Below are positions 42,778 through 51,786 of a DNA stretch of 64,000 bases, piece after piece. The notes below the pieces were generated by a model, which was not told the origin of the DNA, did not search any database, and saw only the letters and a list, made by a program, of their open reading frames with translations. The stretch's first letter is position 1. Every line of letters starts with the position of its first letter. The stretch is from positions 62,001 through 126,000 of IMG/VR virus record IMGVR_UViG_3300010157_000032; one strand, written 5' to 3'. This DNA is from a virus. A program made the position numbers and the translations under genes.

Positions 42778-44880
42778 ATGACGTATCAAGTAACCTACTC
42801 TGAGCCGAACAATCCTGCTAAAGCTCCAATTGTTGTAGCCGATCAAACCCTCAACACTCAAACTAGTATTACGTTTGTTGGTAAAAATTATGCAGGATAC
42901 GGCCCAGTAATTGCAACAGACTTATTGCATCTATTAGAAAATTTTGCTAATAGTTCGCCACCCTCAAACCCAGTTCAAGGCCAGTTGTGGTATGATACCG
43001 CAGGCAGCATTAATACACTTAAAGTCTATGATGGTACTACTTGGGGCGCCGCTGGTTCGTTAAAAAAATCAGCGACAGCTCCCGATGTTGCCAACAGCAG
43101 TCCTGGTGATTTGTGGTCTAACACAGATACAAGCCAATTATATCTATTTTCTGGATCAAACTGGTTATTAGTTGGCCCTCAATTCTCAACAGGAACTTTA
43201 ACCGGTCCGATTGTTGATGAAATTATCGATGTGAACAATGAAACTTATTCGGTAATTTCTTTATATGCTAACAATTATAGAATTGCTATAATCAGTAAAG
43301 ATACATTTATACCTAAAGCATATATCGCAGGTTTTGCTAATATTAATCAGGGTATTAATTTAAGTACTACTGATACAACAAGTTCTACATCTTTGTCAAG
43401 AATTTGGGGTACAGCAAGTTCTGCAGATGCATTACTAGTTAATAATACTGTAGTTCCGTCTTCTAGCTTCTTACGTAATGACCAAGTTAGCTTAACGAGT
43501 AACGCTATTAATATCAAGACTGACGCCGGTATCAGTCTAGGTAATAGTTTAAATTTTAATATTGGAGTTAACGGCAATTCAACGGTATTTTATTCTAAGG
43601 GTAGTTCAAATAGTATCGAGTTTAATTTAAATAGTTCAATTTTAATTCATGTATCGCCTCTTGGAAAAATAGGAATTGGTTTAAACAACATATCTCCAGC
43701 TTCTACACTTGATGTAGATGGCACTATAACAACCAGTGCCGGTTTAAATGATTTAGGAACTTCGGATATTAGCGATATAGCCGGCGCAAGCATAAAAACT
43801 TTAGGCGGACTGTCGGTATCTAAATCAACAAGTCTAGGTGATGATACTACAATAAGCGGCCAACTATATCTAAATTGGTTGCATGAAGGTCAGCCAGTAA
43901 CTGGCCCAGCCCTACTTCCTTCAACAACTGGCATATATGATATTGGTTCAGCTAGTGCAACATTTAGAAATATCTATGCACAATCGTTTGTTGGTAACTT
44001 TAATGGTGTGTTTACTGGACAGCTTACTGGGAGTATTAGCGGCGCCGCTGCCAAATTACAAAGCCCAACAAATTTTAGATTAACCGGTGACGTTTCTGCA
44101 CCGGATGTGAGCTTTGATGGACAAACTCAGACTGGAGTTGCACTGTTTAATACATCTATTAGTCCTGGTATTATCACATCTAAGGCTGCCGCCGATGATT
44201 CATCACTAACCGATCAATTTTTAGTTTATAGAGCTGGATCTGGTTTGTTAAGCATGACTAAACAAACTTTATTAAATCACGTTGCTACTGTTCCTGTGGG
44301 CACATTATTTCCGTTTGCAGGTACAACCATACCCGACGGGTACTTGCTATGCGATGGCAGTGAGGTAAGGGTTTCAGAATATACCTTATTATTCCAAGTT
44401 ATTGGGTATGTGTACAAACCTGCACAGCTATTGCAAGGTCTAGGAACATTTGGATTACCTGATATGAGAGGCAGATTTGCATTGGGTCGTGACAACATGG
44501 ATAATGGTATTACTGTACCTAGTAAAGATGGATCCGGAACACAAATTCAAACTGGCGGCGGATCAGCTAACAGAGTAACAGACATTACAGCAGACACGAT
44601 TGGTACAGGCTTAGGAAGTCAAACTCAAACACTAGCATTAAACAATCTTCCGGATCACTTTCATAATTTAAGTAGTGGAAATGCCCAATATTATGCAGCC
44701 GGACTACCGGGCGCAGGCCCCGATCCAAATGCAGTTCCGGGACTAGGCTTGCCAACTACTAGTTCTGGGTCAGGATACCCCAGCAGTGGATCAGTTATAG
44801 CAAACTCATTGGGTGAAGGATTTTCAACAATGAACCCTTATGCAACAATTAATTACATAATCTTTACTGGTGCTTTATAA
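42778..44880 (+). CDS. Tail fibre with collar domain (fibre paralogue 1)
   Basis: 700 residues. The first 110 residues hold the domain shared by three tandem genes: FVGKNYAGYGPVIATDLLHL, LENFANSSPPSNPVQGQLWY, then KVYDGTTWGAA. A beta-rich shaft follows, with INWLHEGQ-like and IYDIGSASATFRNIYAQSF segments. The C-terminus is a phage tail collar domain (about 500-570: VPVGTLFPFAGTTIPDGYLL, CDGSEV, LPDMRGRFALGRDNM), as in T4 gp12 short tail fibres, ending with DHFHNLS and a knob. The ATG has AGGAG. The stop overlaps the next ATG by 1 base. Confidence 0.8.
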   Translation: MTYQVTYSEPNNPAKAPIVVADQTLNTQTSITFVGKNYAGYGPVIATDLLHLLENFANSSPPSNPVQGQLWYDTAGSINTLKVYDGTTWGAAGSLKKSATAPDVANSSPGDLWSNTDTSQLYLFSGSNWLLVGPQFSTGTLTGPIVDEIIDVNNETYSVISLYANNYRIAIISKDTFIPKAYIAGFANINQGINLSTTDTTSSTSLSRIWGTASSADALLVNNTVVPSSSFLRNDQVSLTSNAINIKTDAGISLGNSLNFNIGVNGNSTVFYSKGSSNSIEFNLNSSILIHVSPLGKIGIGLNNISPASTLDVDGTITTSAGLNDLGTSDISDIAGASIKTLGGLSVSKSTSLGDDTTISGQLYLNWLHEGQPVTGPALLPSTTGIYDIGSASATFRNIYAQSFVGNFNGVFTGQLTGSISGAAAKLQSPTNFRLTGDVSAPDVSFDGQTQTGVALFNTSISPGIITSKAAADDSSLTDQFLVYRAGSGLLSMTKQTLLNHVATVPVGTLFPFAGTTIPDGYLLCDGSEVRVSEYTLLFQVIGYVYKPAQLLQGLGTFGLPDMRGRFALGRDNMDNGITVPSKDGSGTQIQTGGGSANRVTDITADTIGTGLGSQTQTLALNNLPDHFHNLSSGNAQYYAAGLPGAGPDPNAVPGLGLPTTSSGSGYPSSGSVIANSLGEGFSTMNPYATINYIIFTGAL

Positions 44881-46694
44881 TGAGTTACAATATATTAAAA
44901 ACCAACGGCACAACATTAACTCAATTGATTGATGGTACGATTGACCAAACAACGACTGACTTAACTTTAATAGCAAAAAATGCTACAGGTTACGGAGTTT
45001 TTTTTAATGATAACTTTGTACATCTACTAGAAAATTTTGCTAATACTAGCCAACCAAACTATCCTATAACCGGACAACTTTGGTTTGATACTAATGATAA
45101 TCGATTAAAAATATACGACGGAGTACAGTTTAAAGTCACCGGCGGAACAACAGTATCTCCGACAGCTCCCAGTAGTCTAACAACCGGGGATATCTGGATA
45201 GATAGTTTACGCCAGCAACTGTATTTTAATGACGGTAACTCGACAAAATTAGCAGGCCCTATATACACTAATGCTCAGGGACAAACAGGATTTATTGTTG
45301 AAGATATAGTAGACACTAATAAAGTTAGCCATACAATCTGTTATCTCAAAGTTGCTAGTACGATACTTGGTATTTTTAGTAAAGACAGTTTTACACCACT
45401 TACAGCAATTACTGGATTTTCCGGAGCAATTACTTCTGGATTTAATGTCGGCAACAAGCCTGGAATATCGTTTAATGTTCCAGTAAGTTCTTCAAGTGCA
45501 TTAATCAGCCCAACTGGCACACTATTATCATCGTCAAATTTTGTAACAACAGTTGGTGATTCTTCAACCGTAGGCTCATTGACAATACAAAATAGTACGC
45601 CGTTGGTATTAGGACAAGCATCTAGTACTGAAATAAATGTTAACTACTCGTTATTTGAAATTAAATCAAATTCTACAAATCAGAATTTTTCGCTTAACAT
45701 GCTAAATTCAACGAGCCAAACTTCGGCATTATATGTTAATGCGTCTGGCAAGTATGTTGGTATATATACAACGGTCCCAACAGCAACTTTAGATGTAAAT
45801 GGTAGTGTTAGAGTTCGTGGAGATTTAACGATTGAAGGCACCACTACTACTATTAATTCTGCAATAATTAATGTTAGTGATAAAACTATTATTCTAGCTA
45901 AGACAGCAAGCCCGTCAAATACTAGTGCTAACGGCGGCGGCTTAGAAATTGCTGCCGGTACAGATGTTAATAAAACATTTCTTTGGTATTCAGCTAATAC
46001 TGCGTGGACAAGTTCAGAAAATCTAAGCCTAGCTTCGGGTAAAAGTTACAAAATTAACGGTATAGATGTTGTAACAGCAAATTCACTAGGCACAGCAATT
46101 ACCAGTGCGCCTGGACTAACTAGTATTGGAACTCAAATATCATTCCAAGCTGGGTATATATCTCTCACTGGGTCAACAATTTCATATCTAAATGCATCGG
46201 TTGCAAATGCTAATTTAACTTTGACACCAAAAGGAACTGGATCAGTTGACGTAAGTAATTCTAAAATAACCAGTGTTGCAACTCCTACAGTTAGCACTGA
46301 TGCCGCATCTAAAGGATATGTCGATACTGCAATACAAAGTTCTCCGCTTGCAATATCGTTGACCACTACTGGTTTTACAAATTTACAAATATCATCAGGT
46401 ATTTTACCAAAGATTTTTCCAGCCAGTGAGCATCAAAATAACACAATAGCTAGAGTAGTATGTATAGATGCGGGTGCTACACAAAGTATCCCCGCAGGAT
46501 CATTTGTGACCGGCGCAATATATACTGTTGCGGCACCGGGAACTACAAATTTTACAGCAATTGGAGCAGGAAATAATACTAGCGGAACAGTATTTGTGGC
46601 ATCAGGCCCGGGAGCCGGAAGCGGAACAGCAAACCCGTATGTCCGACAATTTCAGCTATCAGCTGGAATATGGACTTACCAGTCATATTCTTAA
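44880..46694 (+). CDS. Tail fibre protein (fibre paralogue 2)
   Basis: 604 residues. It shares the N-terminal domain of its neighbours: LIAKNATGYGVFFNDNFVHL, LENFANTSQPNYPITGQLWF, then LKIYDGVQFKVTGG, with a second part (SLTTGDIWIDSLRQQLYF). The middle carries VRVRGDLTIEGTTTTINSAI and NVSDKTIILAKTASPSN, a shaft segment frequent in aquatic phage fibres. The last 75 residues (FVTGAIYTVAAPGTTNFTAI, then GAGNNTSGTVFVASG) are a small beta domain that may be the tip. Start and preceding stop overlap as TAATG. Confidence 0.75.
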   Translation: MSYNILKTNGTTLTQLIDGTIDQTTTDLTLIAKNATGYGVFFNDNFVHLLENFANTSQPNYPITGQLWFDTNDNRLKIYDGVQFKVTGGTTVSPTAPSSLTTGDIWIDSLRQQLYFNDGNSTKLAGPIYTNAQGQTGFIVEDIVDTNKVSHTICYLKVASTILGIFSKDSFTPLTAITGFSGAITSGFNVGNKPGISFNVPVSSSSALISPTGTLLSSSNFVTTVGDSSTVGSLTIQNSTPLVLGQASSTEINVNYSLFEIKSNSTNQNFSLNMLNSTSQTSALYVNASGKYVGIYTTVPTATLDVNGSVRVRGDLTIEGTTTTINSAIINVSDKTIILAKTASPSNTSANGGGLEIAAGTDVNKTFLWYSANTAWTSSENLSLASGKSYKINGIDVVTANSLGTAITSAPGLTSIGTQISFQAGYISLTGSTISYLNASVANANLTLTPKGTGSVDVSNSKITSVATPTVSTDAASKGYVDTAIQSSPLAISLTTTGFTNLQISSGILPKIFPASEHQNNTIARVVCIDAGATQSIPAGSFVTGAIYTVAAPGTTNFTAIGAGNNTSGTVFVASGPGAGSGTANPYVRQFQLSAGIWTYQSYS

Positions 46695-46705
46695 ACCAAA
46701 ACTAG

Positions 46706-46713
46706 CATAAATA
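46706..46713 (+). promoter_or_regulatory. Late promoter CATAAATA before fibre paralogue 3
   Basis: NATAAATA core followed by C, 23 bases before the ATG at 46736. Confidence 0.7.
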
Positions 46714-46735
46714 CTACGAATAAGGAACGAGCCAG

Positions 46736-48214
46736 ATGTCATATACAATAACAAGATATAACGGTAATCAAATTGCTGTTATTGCCGACGGCACAATAGA
46801 TGCTACTCTTGATCTGAAATTAATCGGCAAAAATTATGCTGGATACGGATCAATTCAGAATGAAAATTTTGTATATCTATTAGAAAATTTTGCTAATACT
46901 ACACAGCCTCCTAAGCCATTACCAGGACAAATTTGGTTTGACAGCGGAAAAAGCAAGTTAAAATTTTACGACGGCACAAAATTCCGTACAACAGGTGGTG
47001 CAGAAATTGGCGGAACTGCTCCTTCAGGATTAACACAGGGTGATTTTTGGTACGATACTAATAATAATCAGTTATATGCGTGGAACGGCACTACATTTAC
47101 ATTGATTGGTCCTCAAGGTGTTGCAGGCGCAGGTACAACACAAATGCGCTCTATCAGTCTAAAAGACAGTTTCGGTGTGTCTCATCCAGTAATCCAGGGT
47201 GTTGATAACGGCCAGGTTATATTTACAATTAGTGCAGATAGTGATTTTATTTTAGATAACACTCAAAACGCAATCACAGGCTTTACTACAATTCACCAAG
47301 GTATTACATTAGTTTATACTAACAATAATGCGGCTCCGGGTGTAACATCAAGTGCTCACAGATTTTACGGAACAGCTACAAATGCTGACCAATTAGGCGG
47401 ATTGCCAGTATCAGCATTTGTACAAACAGGTAGCGCGGCATTTAGTACACAGGTTAACTTTGCCGATGTAGGATATACCGTTGGTAATCCTATTGCTAGG
47501 TTAGTTGTTTTTAACCAGTCAGCAACAACTCCTACTATTAGAAATCAATCAAACAACACAATTGTATTTCAAACTACCGTTTCAGCGGCAACAAAAACTC
47601 CACTTCAATTAGTAGGCAGTGACATGTTACCGGGTACAACACTGACAAACAATATAGGAAGTCCGTCTTTACAGTGGAATCAAATTTATGCTAGTTATAT
47701 TAACGGCACATCATCTCAAGCAGATGCGCTTAATGTAGGTGGAGTTTATAGAACAGCTAGTATTGCTTCAAGCCCTAATACTGTTGTAGCTCGTGACGGC
47801 AGCTCAAATATTGCCGCAAACTTATTTCAAGGAATTGCATCTAGTGCTAACTACGCTGACTTGGCAGAGAAATATTTAACCGATGTTGAATTAACACCGG
47901 GTACAGTGGTAAAAGTTGGTGGCTCAGCTGAAGTATCAACAGCCACTCTTGGTGATCGAGCAATAGGTGTGATATCTACAAATCCAGCTTACATGATGAA
48001 TAGTGAATTAGAAGGTGGCACATATGTTGCACTAAAAGGTCGAGTACCTTGCAAGGTAGTTGGGCCTGTCGCCAAAGGCGATCGATTAATAGCATACGGA
48101 CAAGGGCGTGCAGTTACCTCGATACAGGCGAACGGGGATGTATTTGCAATAGCTCTTGAGGACTTTGATACTGTAAGGGGTGTTGAAGGTGTAATTGAAG
48201 TTGTAGTACTATAA
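46736..48214 (+). CDS. Tail fibre protein (fibre paralogue 3) with C-terminal processing-type domain
   Basis: 492 residues. The shared N-terminal domain reads LIGKNYAGYGSIQNENFVYL, LENFANTTQPPKPLPGQIWF, then LKFYDGTKFRTTGG. A shaft follows with TNNIGSPSLQWNQIYASYIN. The last 120 residues (YADLAEKYLTDVELTPGTVV, VGGSAEVST, DRAIGVISTNPAYMM, VALKGRVPCKVVGPVAKGDR) resemble the peptidase-G2/intramolecular chaperone-like domain found at the ends of phage fibres, which can help trimer folding and may cut itself off. The ATG has AAGGAAC and its own late promoter. Confidence 0.75.
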   Translation: MSYTITRYNGNQIAVIADGTIDATLDLKLIGKNYAGYGSIQNENFVYLLENFANTTQPPKPLPGQIWFDSGKSKLKFYDGTKFRTTGGAEIGGTAPSGLTQGDFWYDTNNNQLYAWNGTTFTLIGPQGVAGAGTTQMRSISLKDSFGVSHPVIQGVDNGQVIFTISADSDFILDNTQNAITGFTTIHQGITLVYTNNNAAPGVTSSAHRFYGTATNADQLGGLPVSAFVQTGSAAFSTQVNFADVGYTVGNPIARLVVFNQSATTPTIRNQSNNTIVFQTTVSAATKTPLQLVGSDMLPGTTLTNNIGSPSLQWNQIYASYINGTSSQADALNVGGVYRTASIASSPNTVVARDGSSNIAANLFQGIASSANYADLAEKYLTDVELTPGTVVKVGGSAEVSTATLGDRAIGVISTNPAYMMNSELEGGTYVALKGRVPCKVVGPVAKGDRLIAYGQGRAVTSIQANGDVFAIALEDFDTVRGVEGVIEVVVL

Positions 48215-48223
48215 GGAATAACA

Positions 48224-49126
48224 ATGTCTGGTCAAAATACATCAATCCTAGCCACTGATTATAATACTATACAGTCAAAAATTGCTACGGTTCTAGGAGT
48301 TGGTTCCGGCACTAGCGGATACGGTCAACCAGTCACTAGTATCCAAGTAACACAAGGTACTCCGATCCTAGTAAGTCAGTGGACTGCATTGCGAAATGAT
48401 TTGCTAAAGGCACGTAATCATCAAACAACAACAGACCAAAGCGGACAACTTACTGTTATTACAAATACTACCCAGGTAAAAGAGTCAGACAGAGCCGCTT
48501 ACGATTCAATGGCTGAGCTAATTATTGTAAACAAGCTGATAACTCCACCGAGCGGGCAAGGCACATTAGCTGATGTTGCTACCAGCAGTAGAACTAGTGC
48601 ATGGAACGGTACTATTAGTCATGTAGTAACTGCAACCTTTCCTAATTATGATTCCGCAAGGGCATTTTTTAACAGCGGCGGCAATTTTCAATTCTCCGGT
48701 AGCCAAAGCGGCGGATCAAATACTGCAATCGGCAGTAAAAATGACTCGTGGAATAAAATGCTGTCTAACATGGGTACTATTACCTTTGACTACGGCAGTA
48801 CTTCTGATGCAGGAACTACTCCGGGAACAGTGGCCAGTAGTATCGGGTACTATCAGCTGACCACAGTAAACCAATTGATTTTTACAAAAAGCACTGAGAA
48901 TAGTTCATACTCTCCAAATCAGTACGATATTTCTGCTAAAATAAATGCGGCAGGATCAGTGATAACTTTTACCATACATTTTGCAGACCTATCCGGACAA
49001 CCAAATGCACCGTATGGTACCGACGAAAACGTTGACGGAACTTTGATCAGCCAAGTCCAGGCATACTATGCTACTGGAACCAATGTAGCAGTTTCTTTAC
49101 CTGCTGTATCGTCAGTTGGTCCTTAA
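48224..49126 (+). CDS. Virion-associated protein, function unknown
   Basis: 300 residues. The N-terminal half is helical and polar (LATDYNTIQSKIATVLGVGS, PILVSQWTALRNDLLKARNH), the second half beta-rich with many Gly, Ser and Asn (SARAFFNSGGNFQFSG, WNKMLSNMGTITFDYG, YYQLTTVNQLIFTK). I recall similar proteins close to fibre genes in aquatic T4-like phages, without a known job. It follows fibre paralogue 3 by 9 bases with AAGGAATAAC, so it belongs to the same late transcript. A fibre chaperone or small fibre is possible. Confidence 0.55.
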   Translation: MSGQNTSILATDYNTIQSKIATVLGVGSGTSGYGQPVTSIQVTQGTPILVSQWTALRNDLLKARNHQTTTDQSGQLTVITNTTQVKESDRAAYDSMAELIIVNKLITPPSGQGTLADVATSSRTSAWNGTISHVVTATFPNYDSARAFFNSGGNFQFSGSQSGGSNTAIGSKNDSWNKMLSNMGTITFDYGSTSDAGTTPGTVASSIGYYQLTTVNQLIFTKSTENSSYSPNQYDISAKINAAGSVITFTIHFADLSGQPNAPYGTDENVDGTLISQVQAYYATGTNVAVSLPAVSSVGP

Positions 49127-49150
49127 TCAGGACTGCACTCCACGCTTCAC

Positions 49151-49185
49151 TCAACATGATAACTAACATAGTGTACAATACACTA
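49151..49185 (+). promoter_or_regulatory. Possible sigma-70-type promoter with overlapping palindrome
   Basis: TCAACA, a 17-base spacer and TACAAT (49151-49179) resemble a sigma-70 promoter (4/6 and 5/6). A perfect palindrome, TAGTGTA-CAA-TACACTA (49169-49185), covers the -10 box and likely start site, like an operator. It lies in the 70-base gap before the glycosyltransferase group, which has no late promoter of its own. Confidence 0.4.
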
Positions 49186-49196
49186 TGGAGTCGTCT

Positions 49197-49547
49197 ATGG
49201 ATGAAAGAATCGAAAAAGCATTTAACGTTGCTAATTATATGGCAACTCTGTCTAATCAGCGCAAGGTCGCATTAGAAGAATTTAATCAAAAATTATTGTT
49301 TTACATAAATGGTGCAACATTTTTAATTACACTAGAGTTAATTAATTTTACAAAAATGTCACTAGATCTCGGACGTAATAGTGATGTTCCGTTTTTGGAC
49401 ATAAACAATTTACCTGTTAATATCGTTGATGTTACAGAATTTTTTACAACTATCACTGATCAGTATTTTGAAGCGTTAAACGAGTATTCAGTTAAGTTTA
49501 ACGAAATTAAATCTAAAAGAAAAATTTCGGATATCGTTGAACTATGA
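49197..49547 (+). CDS. Small conserved protein before the glycosyltransferases
   Basis: 116 residues from the ATG at 49197, chosen because GGAG lies six bases upstream; the ATG at 49185 is inside the palindrome. Helical throughout: MDERIEKAFNVANYMATLSN, QRKVALEEFNQKLLFYINGA, then FITTITDQYF-like FTTITDQYFEALNEYSVKFN. I recall similar MDERIEKAFNVANYM proteins near fibre genes of T4-like phages. No catalytic motif. The stop overlaps the next start by 4 bases, so it is part of the glycosyltransferase operon. Confidence 0.65.
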   Translation: MDERIEKAFNVANYMATLSNQRKVALEEFNQKLLFYINGATFLITLELINFTKMSLDLGRNSDVPFLDINNLPVNIVDVTEFFTTITDQYFEALNEYSVKFNEIKSKRKISDIVEL

Positions 49548-50389
49548 AAGGTGCAGTAATATTTGCTCAAAATAATAGCAAAATTGATTACATCAAAATG
49601 GCAGTATATTCTGCTTCTAAAGTTATTGAACATTTAGATATTCCGGTATCAGTTGTAACTGACGACAAAAACTTTTTGCTATCTAAATATCCGGATAATC
49701 CTTTTGATCAAATTATTGAAATTCCTAAAGATAGTTCGACCCAGGTAAAAAAATTCAGCGACGGAGCACTAGCATCGACTATGCTAGAATGGAAAAATTC
49801 CTCAAGAGGACAAATTTATAATTTATCTCCGTATGAAAAAACTCTAGTAATCGACAGCGATTATATTATAAATTCTAGCATACTAAAACCTGCTCTTGAC
49901 AACGATCAAGATTTACAATTATATAAAAGTTCCTTCGACTTAGCTGGATGGAAACGTTCAAATGAATTTGATAGAATAACACAATACAGTATTCCTTTTT
50001 ACTGGGCTACGGTATTTGTATTTCAAAAAAACGTATTTACAGAAGCATTCTTTAATATTGTTGCGTATATAAAATCAAATTGGCATTACTATAGAATGTT
50101 GTACAATATTGAATCTAATAATTTTAGAAATGATTTTGCATTTAGTATTGCAATCCATATTATGAATGGAAGCACAAATGGTACATTTGCAACTAATCTT
50201 CCGGGAACAATGGTATACACTTTGGATAAAGATGTGCTAGTTAGCACTGATGCAAATAAGATGAAATTTTTAGTTGAAAAGAAAAATCATCTTGGAGAAT
50301 ATACACTTGTTAAAACTCATGGCCTTGATGTCCATGTAATGAATAAATCAAGTCTAACTAGATTTATTGATGGAGGTTCTGGTGTCTAA
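49544..50389 (+). CDS. Glycosyltransferase-like protein, GT-A/GT8 type (copy 1)
   Basis: 281 residues. Sugar-transferase features: an N-terminal Rossmann-like start (MKGAVIFAQNNSKIDYIKMA), a strand with SVVTDDKNFL, and the metal-binding D-x-D-like motif LVIDSDYIIN at about residue 104-112. The rest follows the pattern of the next gene, so the two are diverged copies. The donor and acceptor are unknown. Possible targets are virion fibres, host surface sugars or phage DNA. It overlaps both neighbours by a few bases. Confidence 0.6.
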   Translation: MKGAVIFAQNNSKIDYIKMAVYSASKVIEHLDIPVSVVTDDKNFLLSKYPDNPFDQIIEIPKDSSTQVKKFSDGALASTMLEWKNSSRGQIYNLSPYEKTLVIDSDYIINSSILKPALDNDQDLQLYKSSFDLAGWKRSNEFDRITQYSIPFYWATVFVFQKNVFTEAFFNIVAYIKSNWHYYRMLYNIESNNFRNDFAFSIAIHIMNGSTNGTFATNLPGTMVYTLDKDVLVSTDANKMKFLVEKKNHLGEYTLVKTHGLDVHVMNKSSLTRFIDGGSGV

Positions 50390-51221
50390 GGGATTTTTAG
50401 TACTAGCTCAAAATACTGATACTGTTGACTATGTACAACAGGCTTACGCATTGGCCCTATCAATTAAGTATAGTCAAACAGATATAACGGCAATATCAAT
50501 TGCAACCAACGATCCAGTTCCTAAAAAATATCAAAAAGTATTTGATCAAATAATCCCAATACCTTGGGTAGATGATACTGCTACTAGATTTCGAAGTGAA
50601 AACCGTTGGAAACTGTTTCATATAAGTCCCTATGAAGAAACAATTGTATTAGATACTGACATGCTACTATTAGGCGATATTAAATCCTGGTGGGATTTTT
50701 GCAGTAATTTTGACTTACAGTTTTGTTCACAAATAACTAATTACAAACTAGATACAGTAGTTGATACTTATCACAGGAAAGCGTTCATTGCCAATGGATT
50801 GCCTAGTCCATATTTTGCGTTACATTATTTTAAAAAAACAGAACTAGCATTAAATTTTTATAAAACATTAGAATTTGTAGTGAATAATTGGGAACTATGC
50901 TATGGCAAATTTGCTCCTAAGGAATACCAAAATTGGTTAAGCATGGATCTAGCTTCAGCAATTGCCATTGATATGCTTGGCATATCTGAACAAGTAATTA
51001 ATAATAAAAACCCAATGGAGTTTGCACATATGAAAACACCAATACAGGGAATAATACCTATACCTAAAAGTTGGCAGGACGTTGTTACATGTTATTTAAA
51101 TAATAACGGTGAGCTAATTGTTGGAAACATCAAACAAAATAAATTGTTTCATTATGTAGAAAAAGACTTTATTGATAATCGCATGTTATCTAAATTATCG
51201 GGATTAGTGTATGGTTCGTAA
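50382..51221 (+). CDS. Glycosyltransferase-like protein, GT-A/GT8 type (copy 2)
   Basis: 279 residues from a GTG at 50382, chosen because GGAGG lies five bases upstream. It starts MSKGFLVLAQNTDTVDYVQQ and has ISPYEETIVLDTDMLLLGDI (D-x-D at about 92-94), as in GT8 enzymes, then helices and IQGIIPIPKSWQDVVTCYLN near the end. It shares the order of motifs with copy 1 (AQN start, NLSPYEKTL/HISPYEETI, D-x-D). Its stop overlaps the following start by 11 bases. Confidence 0.65.
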   Translation: MSKGFLVLAQNTDTVDYVQQAYALALSIKYSQTDITAISIATNDPVPKKYQKVFDQIIPIPWVDDTATRFRSENRWKLFHISPYEETIVLDTDMLLLGDIKSWWDFCSNFDLQFCSQITNYKLDTVVDTYHRKAFIANGLPSPYFALHYFKKTELALNFYKTLEFVVNNWELCYGKFAPKEYQNWLSMDLASAIAIDMLGISEQVINNKNPMEFAHMKTPIQGIIPIPKSWQDVVTCYLNNNGELIVGNIKQNKLFHYVEKDFIDNRMLSKLSGLVYGS

Positions 51222-51786
51222 GTACAAAGCTCCTGTGCCTAAATTTTACTTGCATTATGATAAATCTACCGGCAGGATTTTTTCAGCGTCAAACGAAAAA
51301 CAAAATGAGAATTTCCTTGAAGTACCTCAAGCCGAATATAACGATTTTATAACAGGTAAGAAAAAGTTTTTTGACTATATTATTGGCAATATAAAAGTTC
51401 CAGGCAAGCGAGCTTACACTGGATTAATACCAAAAGCTGATCATACTGTTGTATCTAGAAACAGTGTATTAGAATGGATTATAGATGCTCCTAATAAATC
51501 AACTGATTTAACAGTAACATGGGATAAAAATCGTTGGGGATTTAGTTTATCGGACAAGTGTAAAAAATCTATAGGAACTGATCCGATTGCTAATTTAGTT
51601 TTTTTTGTTATGTTAGAAAACAATTTTAATTTTTTAATTAGAACTATTGTATTAGATTCTAAACAATTATTAGAACAGCCTATAGTAAATATTGCATTTG
51701 ACACTAAATTTGAAAATGATATAAAACTGATTACGATTGCATCAAAGGCAGTCTTTGATTCGTATGGATTATTAATTAATGATTAA
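51211..51786 (+). CDS. Unknown protein within the glycosyltransferase group
   Basis: 191 residues, no family recognised. The start is basic (MVRKYKAPVPKFYLHYDKST), followed by a beta-rich part (TGRIFSASNEKQNENFLEVP, KVPGKRAYTGLIPKADHTVV, LTVTWDKNRWGFSLSDKC) and FFVMLENNFNFLIRTIVLDS. It has the look of a small two-domain beta protein. Overlaps of 11 and 8 bases with its neighbours make it part of the same translational unit. Confidence 0.5.
   Translation: MVRKYKAPVPKFYLHYDKSTGRIFSASNEKQNENFLEVPQAEYNDFITGKKKFFDYIIGNIKVPGKRAYTGLIPKADHTVVSRNSVLEWIIDAPNKSTDLTVTWDKNRWGFSLSDKCKKSIGTDPIANLVFFVMLENNFNFLIRTIVLDSKQLLEQPIVNIAFDTKFENDIKLITIASKAVFDSYGLLIND

Noticed and set aside
49119-49133. Hairpin GTCCT-TAATC-AGGAC at the stop of the gene at 48224 as terminator
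   Set aside because: Only five pairs and no T-run follow; it is too weak to call.
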